Source of the DNA: Agaricus subrufescens | Lineage: Eukaryota > Basidiomycota > Agaricomycetes > Agaricales > Agaricaceae | DNA: 64,000 nucleotides | Assembly: GCA_029945375.1 (NCBI GenBank) | Contig: CM057062.1 | Span: 2,123,564 to 2,187,563 of the forward strand | Direction: 5' to 3' | Shown: positions 24,901 through 36,121 of the stretch, one piece after another | Layout of the letters: every line of letters begins with the position of its first letter | How positions within the stretch are numbered: the stretch's first letter is position 1 | Program-made: the position numbers and the translations under genes | Notes under the pieces: generated by a model | The model's input: only the letters and a program-made list of their open reading frames with translations | Databases searched by the model: none | Told to the model about the DNA's origin: nothing

Positions 24901-25257
24901 AACCAGCCTGGTTTTTTCTGCGACCTGTAACGACCGAGACGATGGGTTACTAGAATGTGATTGTGGTGGAGAATCTATGTTTTCAATTTGAAGCGGGCCG
25001 GGACTAGGGGCATCGTCCCGCCTATCCTCCCAATCTTCACTGCGGTCTTCAGGGGAGTTTGAGCGCTGATGCTTCTTCCCCGCAACGAGGCTATCATTTT
25101 GAAGGGGCGGACAGTCATCCGGGGACTCCGCGGTCGTAGCCACAGCCCTTTTTGCCGCTAAGTGCGCTCGCCTCGTGGGATAGGAAACGTACTTGTTGCA
25201 GCCGCAAGTACATATGCAGGCTGACTTGTTTTGTACTCCGAGTCGGCTGGAATCCAT
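21909..25257 (-). CDS. Tnp2-type (CACTA/EnSpm-like) transposase
   Basis: DNA transposase of the Tnp2 (Transposase_21) family. The start MDSSRLGVQNKSACICTCGC at 25257 begins a Cys-rich, zinc-binding-like motif (CICTCGCNKY with RRAHLAA). A very acidic stretch follows (24660-24850). The core at 22959-24485 includes a CxxC ribbon (CVCFTGPYEGLTECPNCKEP), the family signature DPRDIALGLSTDGFAPF followed by WPIILFNYNLPP near 23930, GDIPAVALLMRMKGANG near 23670 with the CRVCKIMG motif, and FPFDFMHLIWENLIPN near 23350. C-terminal exons at 22430-22880 and 21909-22230 complete a DUF4218-like tail ending RTGISRGDDD. Frames and splice sites look intact, so it could be functional. The ends of the element were not found. 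Confidence 0.85.
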
Positions 25258-26033
25258 AGGAAGGGCTAACAGGAGGTAGACAGTCAAGGGAACAAAATGA
25301 TGACAGACGGTCCCAATGCATAGGTAGCGTGTTCACACACGTGCACAATGGCAGTGCGTGGATTATTGAGAAGTAGGGTGGTTGGGGGAGACCACGACGT
25401 GGCATTAGGAGCAGGTAAACCATCGAAAGGCGAGAAAATCGGTATGCTGAACATTCAGAAGAGATAAATCTCAGCCTAGGTGCTCACATGCGATTCTAAC
25501 GATAAAACTCACCAAAGTGAAGTACACATTTGAGGGCCAAATCGAAGGGTGAAAATAGCCAGCGACCAACAAGTGGAGACAATCAGGATCAAACGCCACT
25601 ACATGTACGGAGGGTGAGCGCATCCTACAAGGTAAAATTTGAGATTGAGACAACGATGTTCAATCTCAACAGAAGGCACAGGTGCTAGGGTTGTGAAAGA
25701 TAGAGAGAATATAGTTGAGGGGGATTCAAAGCAGAATCCAGGTAGAGATAGATCGCCGCCAGAGGCAAGTACCACGAGTCGCAGAGGGGAAGGACTGCAT
25801 CAAGTCAGCGTTGTGAGGTGATCGTGGACAAACAGAGTCAAATAAGACTCCCCCAAATGCATTAAGTTCGAAACGACTATACATCAGATACGCGTAGAAC
25901 AAACAAGGCAAAACAACCGCCTTGTCTTCGTGCCTCACTCAACATTGTCCCCAGCAAACTTTATAACCACCTTCACGGAACAAGCATCGGTTGGTATATC
26001 TACTGCGAGATGTTTGAGCGTCTGGTTGACATG
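25258..26033. other. Intergenic, no gene seen
   Basis: Region upstream of the Tnp2 gene. Short open frames only; none is supported by motifs or splicing. Confidence 0.4.
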
Positions 26034-26974
26034 TTAGATTATACAGAAATCTATGGTCAGTGCACAACTCACTCTCTGTTTCTTGTGAGGTATGTCACCA
26101 CCGGCACTCGTTTCCTTTACCCCATTTTCAATGGGATCCGTACCTATGTCCCTTTTCCTTTTAGGTACAGCGATCTCTGGCTGGACCTCCTTGGCTTTGC
26201 CTTTGCGCTCTTTACGTCTCCTGATACGCGCCATCATCTCCCGACTATAGATTCCTCTCGAACCGGAAGGTTTATCTTTTTCAACCGTGACTGAAGGGGA
26301 GCCTGGAGGTGAACTGCTAATAACAATTACTGGAAACATGATTAGTCTAATCATATTGCAGAATGAATGAATTTTGACCTACTTTCTCTTTTTTTTGCAT
26401 CTTTCGCTTCTCGGAGTGCGCGTTCTTTCCTCCAGGCTGCGCGCTCTTCCTTCCAGGCTTCCTCGTCCAGCTGGCTCTGGAACGGCGGAGTAGCACCAGA
26501 ATAATCAAAGTAATGAATTGACGAAGAATCTGGCTCAGTGAAACAATCAAAACCACTTCCAGAAGCGGGAAATTGAGAGCTCATAGTCGATGCTCGTTGT
26601 AGCGAAGGATAGGAGATGATGGCTTTTCGATCATAGTCTTCAACCTTTATATGTGGTCCCTCGGCGATACTCGTAAGGCTTTCTCGCAATTACTTCATCT
26701 CTTTGCCCATCAATGACCATTGCCACTGGGTACGGAATTCCAGGCATCCCCGCCTATCCATCTGGAGTCGTTTCCGATGGACAAGACCCGTATCGGTACC
26801 AGCACTTAGGCCTTGCGTATTGATGGTTGTCATGAACAACTCTTCGCTTCTCTTGTATCGGCGGACCTTTGCAAACATCTGTCTCGTCATCTCCCGGCCT
26901 TTGTTCGGTTCATTCCTCACTTTTGGATCCGGAACTTGGATTATCGGTCGTCGGAGTTCAGGTTCGTCGCTGCA
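26034..26974 (-). pseudogene. Hypothetical transposon-associated gene with in-frame stop
   Basis: A coding-like frame runs from an acceptor (TTTGCAG) at about 26975 through EPELRRPIIQVPDPKVRNEP and REMTRQMFAKVRRYKRSEEL to a TAA at 26690-26692, then continues in the same frame (LRESLTSIAEGPHIKVEDYD) to about 26390. An intron (GTAGGT to TTTCCAG) leads to a last exon with VIVISSSPPGSPSVTVEKDK and a Lys/Arg-rich region (MMARIRRRKERKGKAKE), ending at 26034. The middle holds Glu/Arg-rich helix-prone sequence (WKEERAAWRKERALREAKD). No family recognised. The stop may be a real lesion or the edge of an unrecognised 48-base intron starting GTAATT. The 5' end is not defined. Confidence 0.4.
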
Positions 26975-27210
26975 AATGCTACTACATTAATTCTTTTATA
27001 CTAGTCAGAGAAATCGTTCAACAGGCCGCACTCCTACTTCTTCCAATTTGTACATAGTAGGTCGGTCCTCTTTTCTCGAACCATCCAAAGTAGGACATTC
27101 ACTATCTCTAGTGTAATCACAAACCTATGCGGTTTCCAAACATTTGTTTTGTCCTTGCCCGATCTCTATTCGGACCGGACATGATCAATTATTCCTCATG
27201 AAGTCGTCGG

Positions 27211-27330
27211 AGCTTAGGTCGTCGGTCATCGGTCGTCGGTTACTGGTCGTCGGTCATCGGTCGTTGGTTACTGGTCGTCGGTCGTCGGTCGTCGGTCGTC
27301 GGATATTGGTCGTCGGTCATTGGGTTACTG
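27211..27330. repeat. GGTCGTC/GGTCATC minisatellite
   Basis: About fifteen 6-7 base units of GGTCGTC with variants GGTCATC, GGTTACT and GGATATT make a higher-order pattern (GGTCGTCGGTTACTGGTCG recurs). Single related units also occur at about 26945 and 27195. It lies upstream of the gene at 27778. Confidence 0.8.
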
Positions 27331-27777
27331 TCTTTTGTTATCCAATATCATAGGTTCGCAATTGTTACAAGGTTCCGCTACAAGCGCCGTTGCATTTTCT
27401 ATACGAGTTGGATTGATGTTTAAAGCGCCTTGCCCTTCCCTCCTCCCCCAAGTTCGTTTTATAGGTCAGTCTCCCTTCCAGAGCCATTCAAAATGGAGCA
27501 TCAACGTTGAATTTATTTATTAATGTTTTAATCTTCAGATTGCGTGTTGAAAAGCTGTATAATATTCCGATCACGATTGAATCTGGTGTTTCGGCATGGC
27601 GGTGAACGGCTTCGGTTGGATGGTGCGTAATGTTTCAACCGCCCTCCAGGAGAATGAGCTGATTACCAGATTCGTTCCTAATTCTTTCTTGGCTACCGAT
27701 TCAGATCGTCAACCGCTTCACATATTTAAAGGCTCATGTAGTCGATTAATGTGAGTACTTAGAGCAACTCTCTGCCA

Positions 27778-29743
27778 ATGGCGACTCAACGAAAAACTAG
27801 AAGCGCTACAAACGCCTCAACGCTATCATCCAATCCCAGTGGTCCGACTGTGCCGCCAAAGGCTGCAAAAGCCAAAGGCTCAAAGAGGTACCTGGTTCTT
27901 AATCAATGTATACTAATCATCCGCCTCTGATGCCGCTCCAGGAAAGAAGCACAAAAATCTTGCCCTCCGAATGTCGACGAGAATGGTGTCTCATCCCTAG
28001 CCCCAACGAAGAGGAGTTCGAGGAAAAGGTTGGCTTTCATATCTCGCCATAAACGTCTTCTGACCCCCTTTGAGGAAAACCACACGTAGCGACGAGTCTA
28101 TTCATGTAGAGGATGAGCCCTCGACGCCAATGGAAGTTGATACAGCTGCTGAGTTAATGGAGCCTACCGCTGAGGAAGAGCTATCTATCGAAGAGGTATA
28201 TTCAGTTACATATTTTCTTATTTTATTTTAATGACTACCGACAAATAGGCTTCAAAGACCACGAATTCCACCTTGACGAAGAAGTCTGCCTCGACGAGGA
28301 AGTCTGTATCGACGAAGAAGTCCGCCTCGACGAAGAAGTCTGCCTTGACGAAGTCTGCCTCGATGAAGAAGAAGAATTCCACCTCAAAGAAGTCCGCCCC
28401 GACAAAGTCAGCTGCGCCAATGGAGCAGGAGCTTACTGCCCCAGCTAAGGAAGCTACCGTCTCGGCGAAAAAGTCCAGTGCCTCAACGAAGGGGCCTTCT
28501 ACTTTGACGATAGCTCACACTTCAACAAACAAGCCGACTGTTTCGACGAATGGTTCTGCCTCTTCAAGGATAATGAAAGCTAGTAGTTTGCCGAAGAAGG
28601 CAATCCGACCTGCAGGTAATGATCGTTGTTCTGAATTTACTAACCATTGCTGACCAGTTCAGCAGTTTCTTCCTCCATGTTGCTAGCCACGAGCTCCGCT
28701 AGCTCCAGCCAGTCTGTTTCTGCCTCAAGCATTGACACGTCAGCGCCGAAGGAAGATGATTCCGGTGAAGACAAGTTTGAGGCCCTTCGTAAGACGGTCC
28801 ATCTCCTCTCAGGTAAATTCAATTGGGTTGACCCTTTACTTTGCTCACTCGTCTTTAGCAAGATTGAATGGACAGGAGAAGGCTGACACTGCCCAACCGA
28901 AAGAGCAGTCAGAAGATCTTATTCCAAAGCCTGTAGGTTCTCGAATTTCAAAGGCGCAGCTACGAGCTGCTATGGGACTTAGTGGACGTGCAAACAACAA
29001 AATTTACAATTCATGTCGAGTAAGTCTTGTGATATCTTGACCCTCTTAAGTATTGCTTCTGATAAACATGATTTACTAGACTGCTGTTCGAGATGCTATA
29101 ATACAGTTACAGTTTCCAGTCAACATTGACTGGCGCAAACAAGACCGCCAGCTTGCTTTTCAAGTGGTGGAGCTGGTAAGTTTCATATATGTCATATATT
29201 CCATTTACTTATTTTCGGAAGGCGAAGTTGGGCCAGCCACTGCTGAAGAAATTCAAACAGAACTGGGCTGCAGAACAGATCCTCATATCAATCTGCCAGA
29301 ACAAACGTAATTACAAGAAGAAACAAGTCCGTGGATACAGCCGGAAAAAGGTTGAGCATAACGATAATCACGACAGCAATGAGGGTAGGGAGAATGAACC
29401 TGGAGATGAGGAGGGGTCTGAGAATGAGAATGACCAGGGAGATGAGGGGCCCGATAACGAGAATGACCCAGGAGATGAGAAGGGGTCCGAGAATGAGAGT
29501 GACCCAGGAGATGAGGAGGGGTCCGAGAATGAGAGTGACCCGGGAGATGAGGAGGGGTCTGACAGTGACTTGGGAGATGAGGAGGGTTCTGAGAGTGGGG
29601 CTCAATCGAGTGGCGAGATGGACGATGAAGATGGTGTGGATGAAGAGGCTCGAAAGGAAACACGTAAGGGGCTGAAACGAAGGTATCAAGATGAGGATAA
29701 TGGCAAAGATGTAGGGAAGGGGAAAAAACCAAAGAAATGCTAG
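27778..29743 (+). CDS. Lys/Ser-rich, acidic-tailed protein, probable DNA-binding
   Basis: Multi-exon gene starting MATQRKTRSATNASTLSSNP at 27778. Order: basic N-terminus; acidic MEVDTAAELMEPTAEEELSI; a repetitive block at 28250-28420 built on STKKSA/STRKSV; a Ser-rich linker; then the only conserved-looking part (ISKAQLRAAMGLSGRANNKI near 28950, TAVRDAIIQLQFPVNIDWRK near 29090, LGQPLLKKFKQNWAAEQIL near 29230). The tail has acidic repeats of about 12 residues on DEEGSENESDPG (29390-29600) and a basic end (GKGKKPKKC). The acceptor before SAVSSSMLL was chosen as TTCAG because the nearer AG gives an early stop. The composition suggests a nuclear protein. It is divergent from the Tnp2 gene, like the DUF6532 gene in the Plavaka element, but membership in an element is not shown. 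Confidence 0.6.
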
Positions 29744-31101
29744 CTTTTTGTTGGGGCCTTTACCGAAATTTCATAGGATTATTCTTTTATTATTCTCCTA
29801 ACTTAAACCCGGTTTAATTTTGACTATTTCACATATTAAGTAAGGAATTCCCCAATTATATAAGTCAGGGAAGTGAAAGTTAGTCTTGGAAATATCTCGC
29901 TTACAAGATAGGGTAAGCACAGATCAAAACTCTGGATTAGTCAAGTCCTAGTCAAGTCTATACCCTACATTCACACGTACATAAGCTCGGTGATCTCCCT
30001 AACCCCGGGTCTCACAGTGCTTGTCGTCGATGGCTAATTATTGCCAACTGACTGCGGCTGGAGGAGAAAGAAGCCCTCGAAGTCAAGATCATACGGATTC
30101 TCTCCGAACTCGTGGGATTGAGAGAGACTCGATCATGACTTTCGGTATGTGGATCGTGTTTAGGAATAATCCGCACTTCGAATTCTGATTGGCAGATTCA
30201 GTCCGAGGGTGAGTGGTATTTGGGAATGTATGACGTAAAGGGGTTAGTGCTGCCCAGGAAGAAGACGACGGGGATAAGAGAAGAGCAGGAACTCGACATA
30301 CAATGAGCCACAATGACCAACAGCGCTATACCTATGCGAGATAATTTCCGAATTCGTTGTTATTCAATTTTGCAGGAAATATCCTCCTACTGTGGGCCAG
30401 GATCCAGTACCAATGTCTAAACTTGTTCTCAGTGTCAATGACCGCAAAGTACTCACCTTGGCGATGAACAATACTGCAACACAACTTACCCGTTTCTCAC
30501 GTTGAATGCCTACCGAGGCAGATCTTCAGACATCGCCAGGTATGGACTCTCTTCCTCGCCGACAAAGATAGATCCCCTACTTATCAAACCGTTCTTAAGC
30601 CGCCTTCGACGTCATACCAGTGATTCGTCAATACCTGTCTCACACTCCAGTGCTGCGTTTCGCGGCCGAGCTCTGGCACACGCCACAATATCAAGCCTGC
30701 TTACTATCCCAATTGACTGACCAAACTTGCACTACCGATGCGCGACCGGCTGGCTAGTAGGAGCTCTGGCTTCACCCTTGAGAGTAAGCATCTTGCTCCG
30801 TTCAATGATCAGGATGACCTTAATGTCGGGTATTCATTCAGTGAAGTCACACTTGCCCTCGAAATGAGAGTTATCTCTCAAGTTGCTCATGCTGCAGAAG
30901 CTACTAGGGAGATAGACGGTGATCAACACAATATTCTATCAGATTTACAGACAACATCACGGGCACAAGGTGTATGTCCGTCACTTTAGGTCCCATGCCT
31001 GTTAATGCAGGTCTCATACTTATAAATAACATCGTTTGTAGCAGTGGATACATCACGCGCACCGGCAGAACCAATGTCCACCAGAAAGCTCCGCATTTCT
31101 T
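29744..31101. other. Upstream segment of P450 #2, duplicated at 60.5-61.85 kb
   Basis: No gene called. From about 30060 the sequence is collinear with about 60540-61850, and from about 30600 also with parts of 34900-35700. An 83-residue open frame at 30738-30989 is disrupted in the related segments, so it is probably chance or a relic. The copy at 60.5-61.9 kb has lost most of the CpG sites present here. Confidence 0.6.
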
Positions 31102-31176
31102 GAGCAGACGTGAGCAGACATGAGAAAATCATTGCAATCCATCACAGTAACAGGGCGTTACACCCAGCCACTGACC

Positions 31177-33206
31177 ATGCTAATCAACTCCAGCGCAGAT
31201 CTATTCGTTCTCGCTGGTATCGCCCTCGGCACATGGTATCTCCATGGATATATACGAGAACGCCGAGAGAATCCGAATAATCTTCCCCTCCCCCCGGGTC
31301 CACGGGGCTTCCCCATCATCGGTAGTCTGTTTGCGTTTCCACGATACAAGGCTTGGCTGGAATATGATAGGTGGTTCAGGATCTATGGTGGGCACTTTTC
31401 ATCGAATTGTCTGGGCTACTGCCACTGTGTGTTAACTGGAGACTAGGCGACATGATTTACTTCAAAGTTTTTGGCCACGGATTTCTGATACTCGGAAGCC
31501 TTGAGCGAGCATACGATCTCTTTGAAAGAAGATCCTCCAACTATTCTGACCGTCCTCGATTGGTGATGTTGAACGAGTTGTTTGTAGTTTTTCTCGCTTC
31601 ATACTACTTATAGCATATGCTGAATTCGATTCATTCTAGGATGGGCTGGGATTACAGCTTTGCATTCAAGCGATATGGAACATCGTGGAGGCGACGCCGT
31701 CGACACTTTCATGACCATTTCCACCCCAATGTGATCTCGAGATATCATCCGATACTCCTCGATACTTCTCGCACTTTTATTCGCAGTTTACTAGAATCTC
31801 CGGAAAAGTTCATATCCCACATACGATAGTAAGTCGGACTATTTTTTTTGGAGAACCTGTTATCTTACGGCACTTGATCAGTGCTTTTGCGGATAGTATA
31901 CTAAGATCTGTATATGGTATGGGTGTACAGGAAAATGAGTCGTATGTTGGGCACGTCGAGACTCTGCTTGCAGGGCTCGCTAAGGCCAGCAACCCAGCGT
32001 CCTTCCTAGTAGATAATTTCCCCATCATGAAACTAATACCAGAATGGTTTCCCGGAGCTGGATGGAAGAGGAAAGCGGCTATGTGGCGCCACATTAACTC
32101 GATTGTCGCCAACTGTCTCTGGGATACGGTAAAAGAACGAGTGGTGAGGCTTTCTTCTCGTGGGATATCATAGCAATAACGTCGTACGCAGGATGCGGGA
32201 ACGGCAGAGCCATGTGTTGCTACGGCATTACTGGAGAACATGCCCGAAGATGACAGTCCAGAGAGCAAAGATGAGGAAATTGCCCGACGTGATGCATGTG
32301 CCAATGCGTTTCTTGGTGAGCCTCAGTTTCCCTAGTACCATCCCAGTTCGTATTTATAACTGTCTATAGGGGGCTCAGATACGGTGAGGATATCAATCCA
32401 TTGATGTGGGGTTCTCTAAGAAATTCTATTAGACAGTCTCGACGGTGACGTTGTTATTCATGGCCATGGCACTCCGTCCAGAAGTTCAAACGAAGGCACA
32501 GGCTGAACTTGATCGTGTCCTAGGCGATCGTCTGCCCGAATTTAGTGATAGACCACACCTCCCATACACCAACGCTGTTATCAAAGAGTTAGGACGATGG
32601 CAACTAGTCGGACCGCTAAGTATGTGTCTAGTCACCTCTAGAATTTGAAAATCTCACCCCCTTTAGCCATGGCGCATACGAATCCTAATGCGGATGAGTA
32701 TAATGGATATTATATACCGAAGGGTACTAACATAATTGGGAATGCATGGTGCGATACAAACTCATGAACGAAACTCTCAGATCCTGCTGACAAATTTAGG
32801 ACAATTCTACATGACCCTGAAGTTTACAAAGACCCGCTCATTTTCAATCCCGAACGATTTCTCAAGGATGGCAAGCTTGATCCATCTGCTCGGGATCCAA
32901 TGGTCGCATCGTTTGGATTTGGGAGAAGGATCTGCCCAGGGCGATTTTTTAGTGATAACGCTTTATTTGCGATAATAACTCACGTTTTGACAGTGTTTGA
33001 CATCAAGCCGAGCGTGGATGAGAATGGAAGGGAGATTGAGATTGTCCCGAACATGACGGACAGTTTAGTGTCGTGAGTCCCACACAAGTTTCTTGTTTTA
33101 TTTTTTTCTAAAATCCAGGAGACATCCCGAGCCATTTGAGTGTAGAATCACACCTCGTTCGAAAGAGGCGGAGCAACTGATTCGGAATACTTCGTTGGTG
33201 ACATGA
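31177..33206 (+). CDS. Cytochrome P450 #2 (intact coding sequence)
   Basis: Second P450 paralogue, ten exons, about 515 residues. The start [20 protein letters not shown] gives an ER anchor, then [20 protein letters not shown]. Exons follow at about 31442 (DMIYFKVFGHGFLILGSLER), 31640 (MGWDYSFAFKRYG), 31882 (FADSILRSVYGMGVQENESY), 32195, 32370 (GGSDT) and 32433 (TVSTVTLLFMAMALRPEVQ). ExxR is in KELGRW near 32590, the PERF motif in IFNPERF near 32845 and the haem loop [11 protein letters not shown] near 32920. The last exon ends at 33206. Two donors are weak (GTGGGC at 31388, GTGCGA near 32749), but every junction keeps frame. Unlike the other copies it lacks the TATA-like block about 40 bases before the ATG, so expression may differ. 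Confidence 0.92.
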
Positions 33207-33560
33207 AGTTCTGGCAAATTTCAAGACCTACATTTGATGCAAGATAGTTTTTTTACTTTGTCGGCTGTATAGTTGTTTTTTTGGTTGACCATATACGTTC
33301 TATCTTCGCTTCTGAAAGATCATAACTCCTCCGTCTTCCCCACTCGCTTTGACCAAGAAATAGGTCACCACAAATGACCAAAGTGAGTGCGCTTGCCCTT
33401 CCATCAGCCCACGGCGAAGGTGCATTCCAAATCAAGGTGATAGGTGAAGTTTGAAGGGTCGAACCTCAAAGCTTCGGTCACTCTGAGCTTGGTTGCCATG
33501 TCTACTATGAGGCGACTTCAGCTCAAGCCTGACGCAGGCCGTATATAATACGGCTCGACC
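33207..33560. other. Intergenic 3' of P450 #2
   Basis: No gene. The last 40 bases (from about 33520) match about 48105-48140, marking the left edge of the segment duplicated around P450 #3 and #4. The final eight bases (33553-33560) are the left target duplication of the adjacent MITE. Confidence 0.6.
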
Positions 33561-34232
33561 CAGTGAGTGCGATTCATGAACCTCAGGAGCGTTCATGAAC
33601 GGTTGTTGGTGAGCCGTTCATCAACCGTTCATCAACTAGTGATGAACGATGAACCATCAGTCCCATCATGAACCATATGATGTCAGTGTCTCACGCATGA
33701 AAATACGGACGAAATACTGTCGAGAAGGGTAGACCATTGTTTCTTCATCAACTCTATACCACTTTTCAATGCCTCCTGTACTGAGAACACTGTGTATCAC
33801 AGGCAAAGTATGTTGAATAATTAGTGTAGTATTGCAAAGCGGATTGTGTAGCATGTGACCAACGGTGAAAAATCTTGAGCCATGCGCTACGGTGCCAAGA
33901 ATGTTTTGATGGCTATGTTGAGAGTAACAAAAGAGTACACTTAAACACAGGGAGGAACGACAATCCAAGCAAGCCCTTATAGATTACTAGTAATTGATCT
34001 AATCCTTATTCGTGATTGGCGCATTCAGCTGAACGGCAGCATCTATATGCTGAAGGTAATATGAGTGACAAAGCAGACACGATATTCTACTCAATGAGCT
34101 GGCCCAAAAACTTTTATTTTGTTACCAGGTTGCGTGTTTTATATTGGCTTTTCTATTTGTACGTCACGGTAATCACTGCTGCCATAGGCAAGTTCATGCG
34201 CATATGAACCGTTCATGAACGGCACAACACTG
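33561..34232. mobile_element. Non-autonomous hAT-type MITE, 672 bp
   Basis: Both ends begin CAGTG in inverted orientation, and each terminal repeat contains GTTCATGAAC or a close variant within about 35 bases. The element is flanked by a perfect 8-bp duplication GCTCGACC at 33553-33560 and 34233-34240. The paralogous segment near 48137-48145 has a single GCTCGGCC running straight into TGATCC, the empty site. An 8-bp duplication with CAGTG-type ends is characteristic of hAT elements. The inside has subterminal GTTCATGAAC palindromes and no transposase; a 100-residue minus frame at 33666-33968 is not recognised. Confidence 0.85.
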
Positions 34233-34240
34233 GCTCGACC

Positions 34241-35791
34241 TGATCCTCCTTTTTTCCCTTGCCCGAGGTAAGCAGACAGACGACTAATTGTCACTGAGCA
34301 ACGGCTTGGGGATAATGGTCGGATATAGGCCCGATATCAGGCTCCAACATCCAAGCAGCGACGTGGACTGACTCGGACATAATAATAGCGAATAGATTGT
34401 TACATAATCCTGACCCTTTTTCGGTGTCTGCCAGTTCCAGTTGTCCGTGTATCAGTTCAGCGCGCTCGAGCGAATCCTTTACCACGGCGCTATCTTACTT
34501 CCCAGACTAGGGGTTTCAGCTAAGTATAAATTTAACGAAGGCACGTTCTCCAGAAATGAAGGAACTCGTCTACAGTCACTATCTGAAAGCAGCTGAATGT
34601 GCCCTGCAGTGCGTTAAGTTTTCTCGTTAAACTTTACTCCACGCAATCAATTTGTAAATTACTCAAGGGTACAGCCGTACTACTGGACAGTTCTTTCTCA
34701 TCTGTGCCGGCGATTACGGAAGACGCTTGCTTAGACCCGGCAACCTTTTTGCGCAACGAATTCGATCAAGCTCACTTCAGTGACTTCATCTAGTAAGCTC
34801 TGCGTGATTTCTCCACCTCTTCCCTCCTCAGATGTTAGGCTTTACTAAGGTAATCCGAGTTACCCCTCCTCTTCCTCTTGCCTTCAACTACAAGACGCTA
34901 CTTTACTTCGGCTGCCTTGCCAGTACAGCTATTCACGAGGTGTCTGTACGATCCGAGTCTTCTACAAGGGCGTTGATGGGCCTATATCTGGTCAAGCATC
35001 GTATTGATCGTCTAAACATGACTGAGATACAGGCGCATACACTCGCCGATTTCTCTCACCGATTCAGAGATCGCCACTCTGGTCTTGGCAGTAACGTCAT
35101 GCCGTTGTGAGGCTTCCTCATTGCATGAGCGTTTGGAGCGTACCCTTCAATCATTGTGATTTATCAAGGTCTACCTCACACTCCAGCGGCGTGTTTCGCT
35201 GGCCGAGCTGTGGACCATACGATAGCGATAGCTACTTCCGATGACCGGATTATGCTGCCGTTCAGGTACCAGACCCGGACATACGACACATCAGGTCTTT
35301 CTGAGTCTCAAGAGCCTGGCCTCTGTTTGGTGTTCTGGCTCTGGTTGCTGAAATCCACAAGTCATACATAGTTGACGAATTACGCTTCCCTTCGTCAGGC
35401 CTGCTCTTGTGTCTCGAGTGGCTGGCTAAACTCACGATACCAATGGGAGACTGGATAGCTACGACTGAGACGGCGTCCAGTGCTACGAATTGCTTCATCA
35501 GCAATTGGGGGTACTATAACCTCGATGTTGGGGATTCAGTCGGTACTTCCCCTCAAATGGAAGCTGATTCTCTTATCCACATTGGTGCTGAAATTGTTAG
35601 AGGAGTTGACGGTGATCGATTCTCGGAGGGTTATCCTTCTCACCAAACATGATTTACGGGACTTTACCACCGGCGGCCGGCTACCTTTTAAGGAACCGTA
35701 GACAAAGAAGTTTCTGGGCAACACACCGTACCCTTCGATTACGCCCAGGTCGGGAATTTTGCACTTCCGGTTACTGCGCTTTCGATGCCAT
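34241..35791. other. Upstream segment of P450 #3, duplicated at 48.15-49.53 kb
   Basis: Collinear with about 48145-49528 and, beyond the Plavaka insertion, with 55408-55470. A block near 34299-34357 is almost unchanged near 48209-48259. A 92-residue plus frame at 34832-35110 (MLGFTKVIRVTPPLPLAFNY) is broken in the other copy, so it may be a relic of an old gene. The segment ends in GCCAT (35787-35791), the left target duplication of the Copia element. Confidence 0.6.
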
Positions 35792-36121
35792 TGTTAAAAA
35801 TGACGTCGGAACGTCTTAGCTTATTGATCCATTATTTCTCCTTTTTCCCTTGAAATGTTCGTCTCACAATATTATAAAATTTGTCTAATCATGTAATGTC
35901 TACGACGTGTCTTTGTATGATGTAATATTATAAATGTAGTTCCTTTCGATGTATAAAAGCGACGAATAATCGTGTAGGGAGTCCAGTTCTTCTATTAACT
36001 TCGGACTCCCAGGTATTTCTTGTCTTTCAATATAGTTCTTCTATTAACTTCGGACTCCCAGTCTCGATCGTTATTTTGAATTGAACCAATTGTTATTAAT
36101 AACCTGCGCTATGTCTCGTCA
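35792..36121 (+). repeat. 5' LTR of Copia element
   Basis: Starts TGTTAAAAATGACG and ends CTCGTCA. It holds TATAAAAG at 35952-35959 as the likely promoter, and a 28-base internal direct repeat (beginning AGTTCTTCTATTAAC) at about 35983 and 36033. It differs from the 3' LTR only near 35961-35964, where it keeps GCGACG. Confidence 0.97.

Noticed and set aside
21753..27117. CACTA...TAGTG termini for the Tnp2 element
   Set aside because: CACTA near 21755 and TAGTG near 27113 exist, but the adjoining bases do not form a terminal inverted repeat and no empty site is available.
28235..28420. Minus-strand Ser/Thr-rich ORF
   Set aside because: Shadow of the Lys/Ser repeat in the plus-strand gene at 27778-29743.
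33666..33968. hAT transposase fragment in the MITE
   Set aside because: The 100-residue frame shows no hAT dimerisation or catalytic motif.
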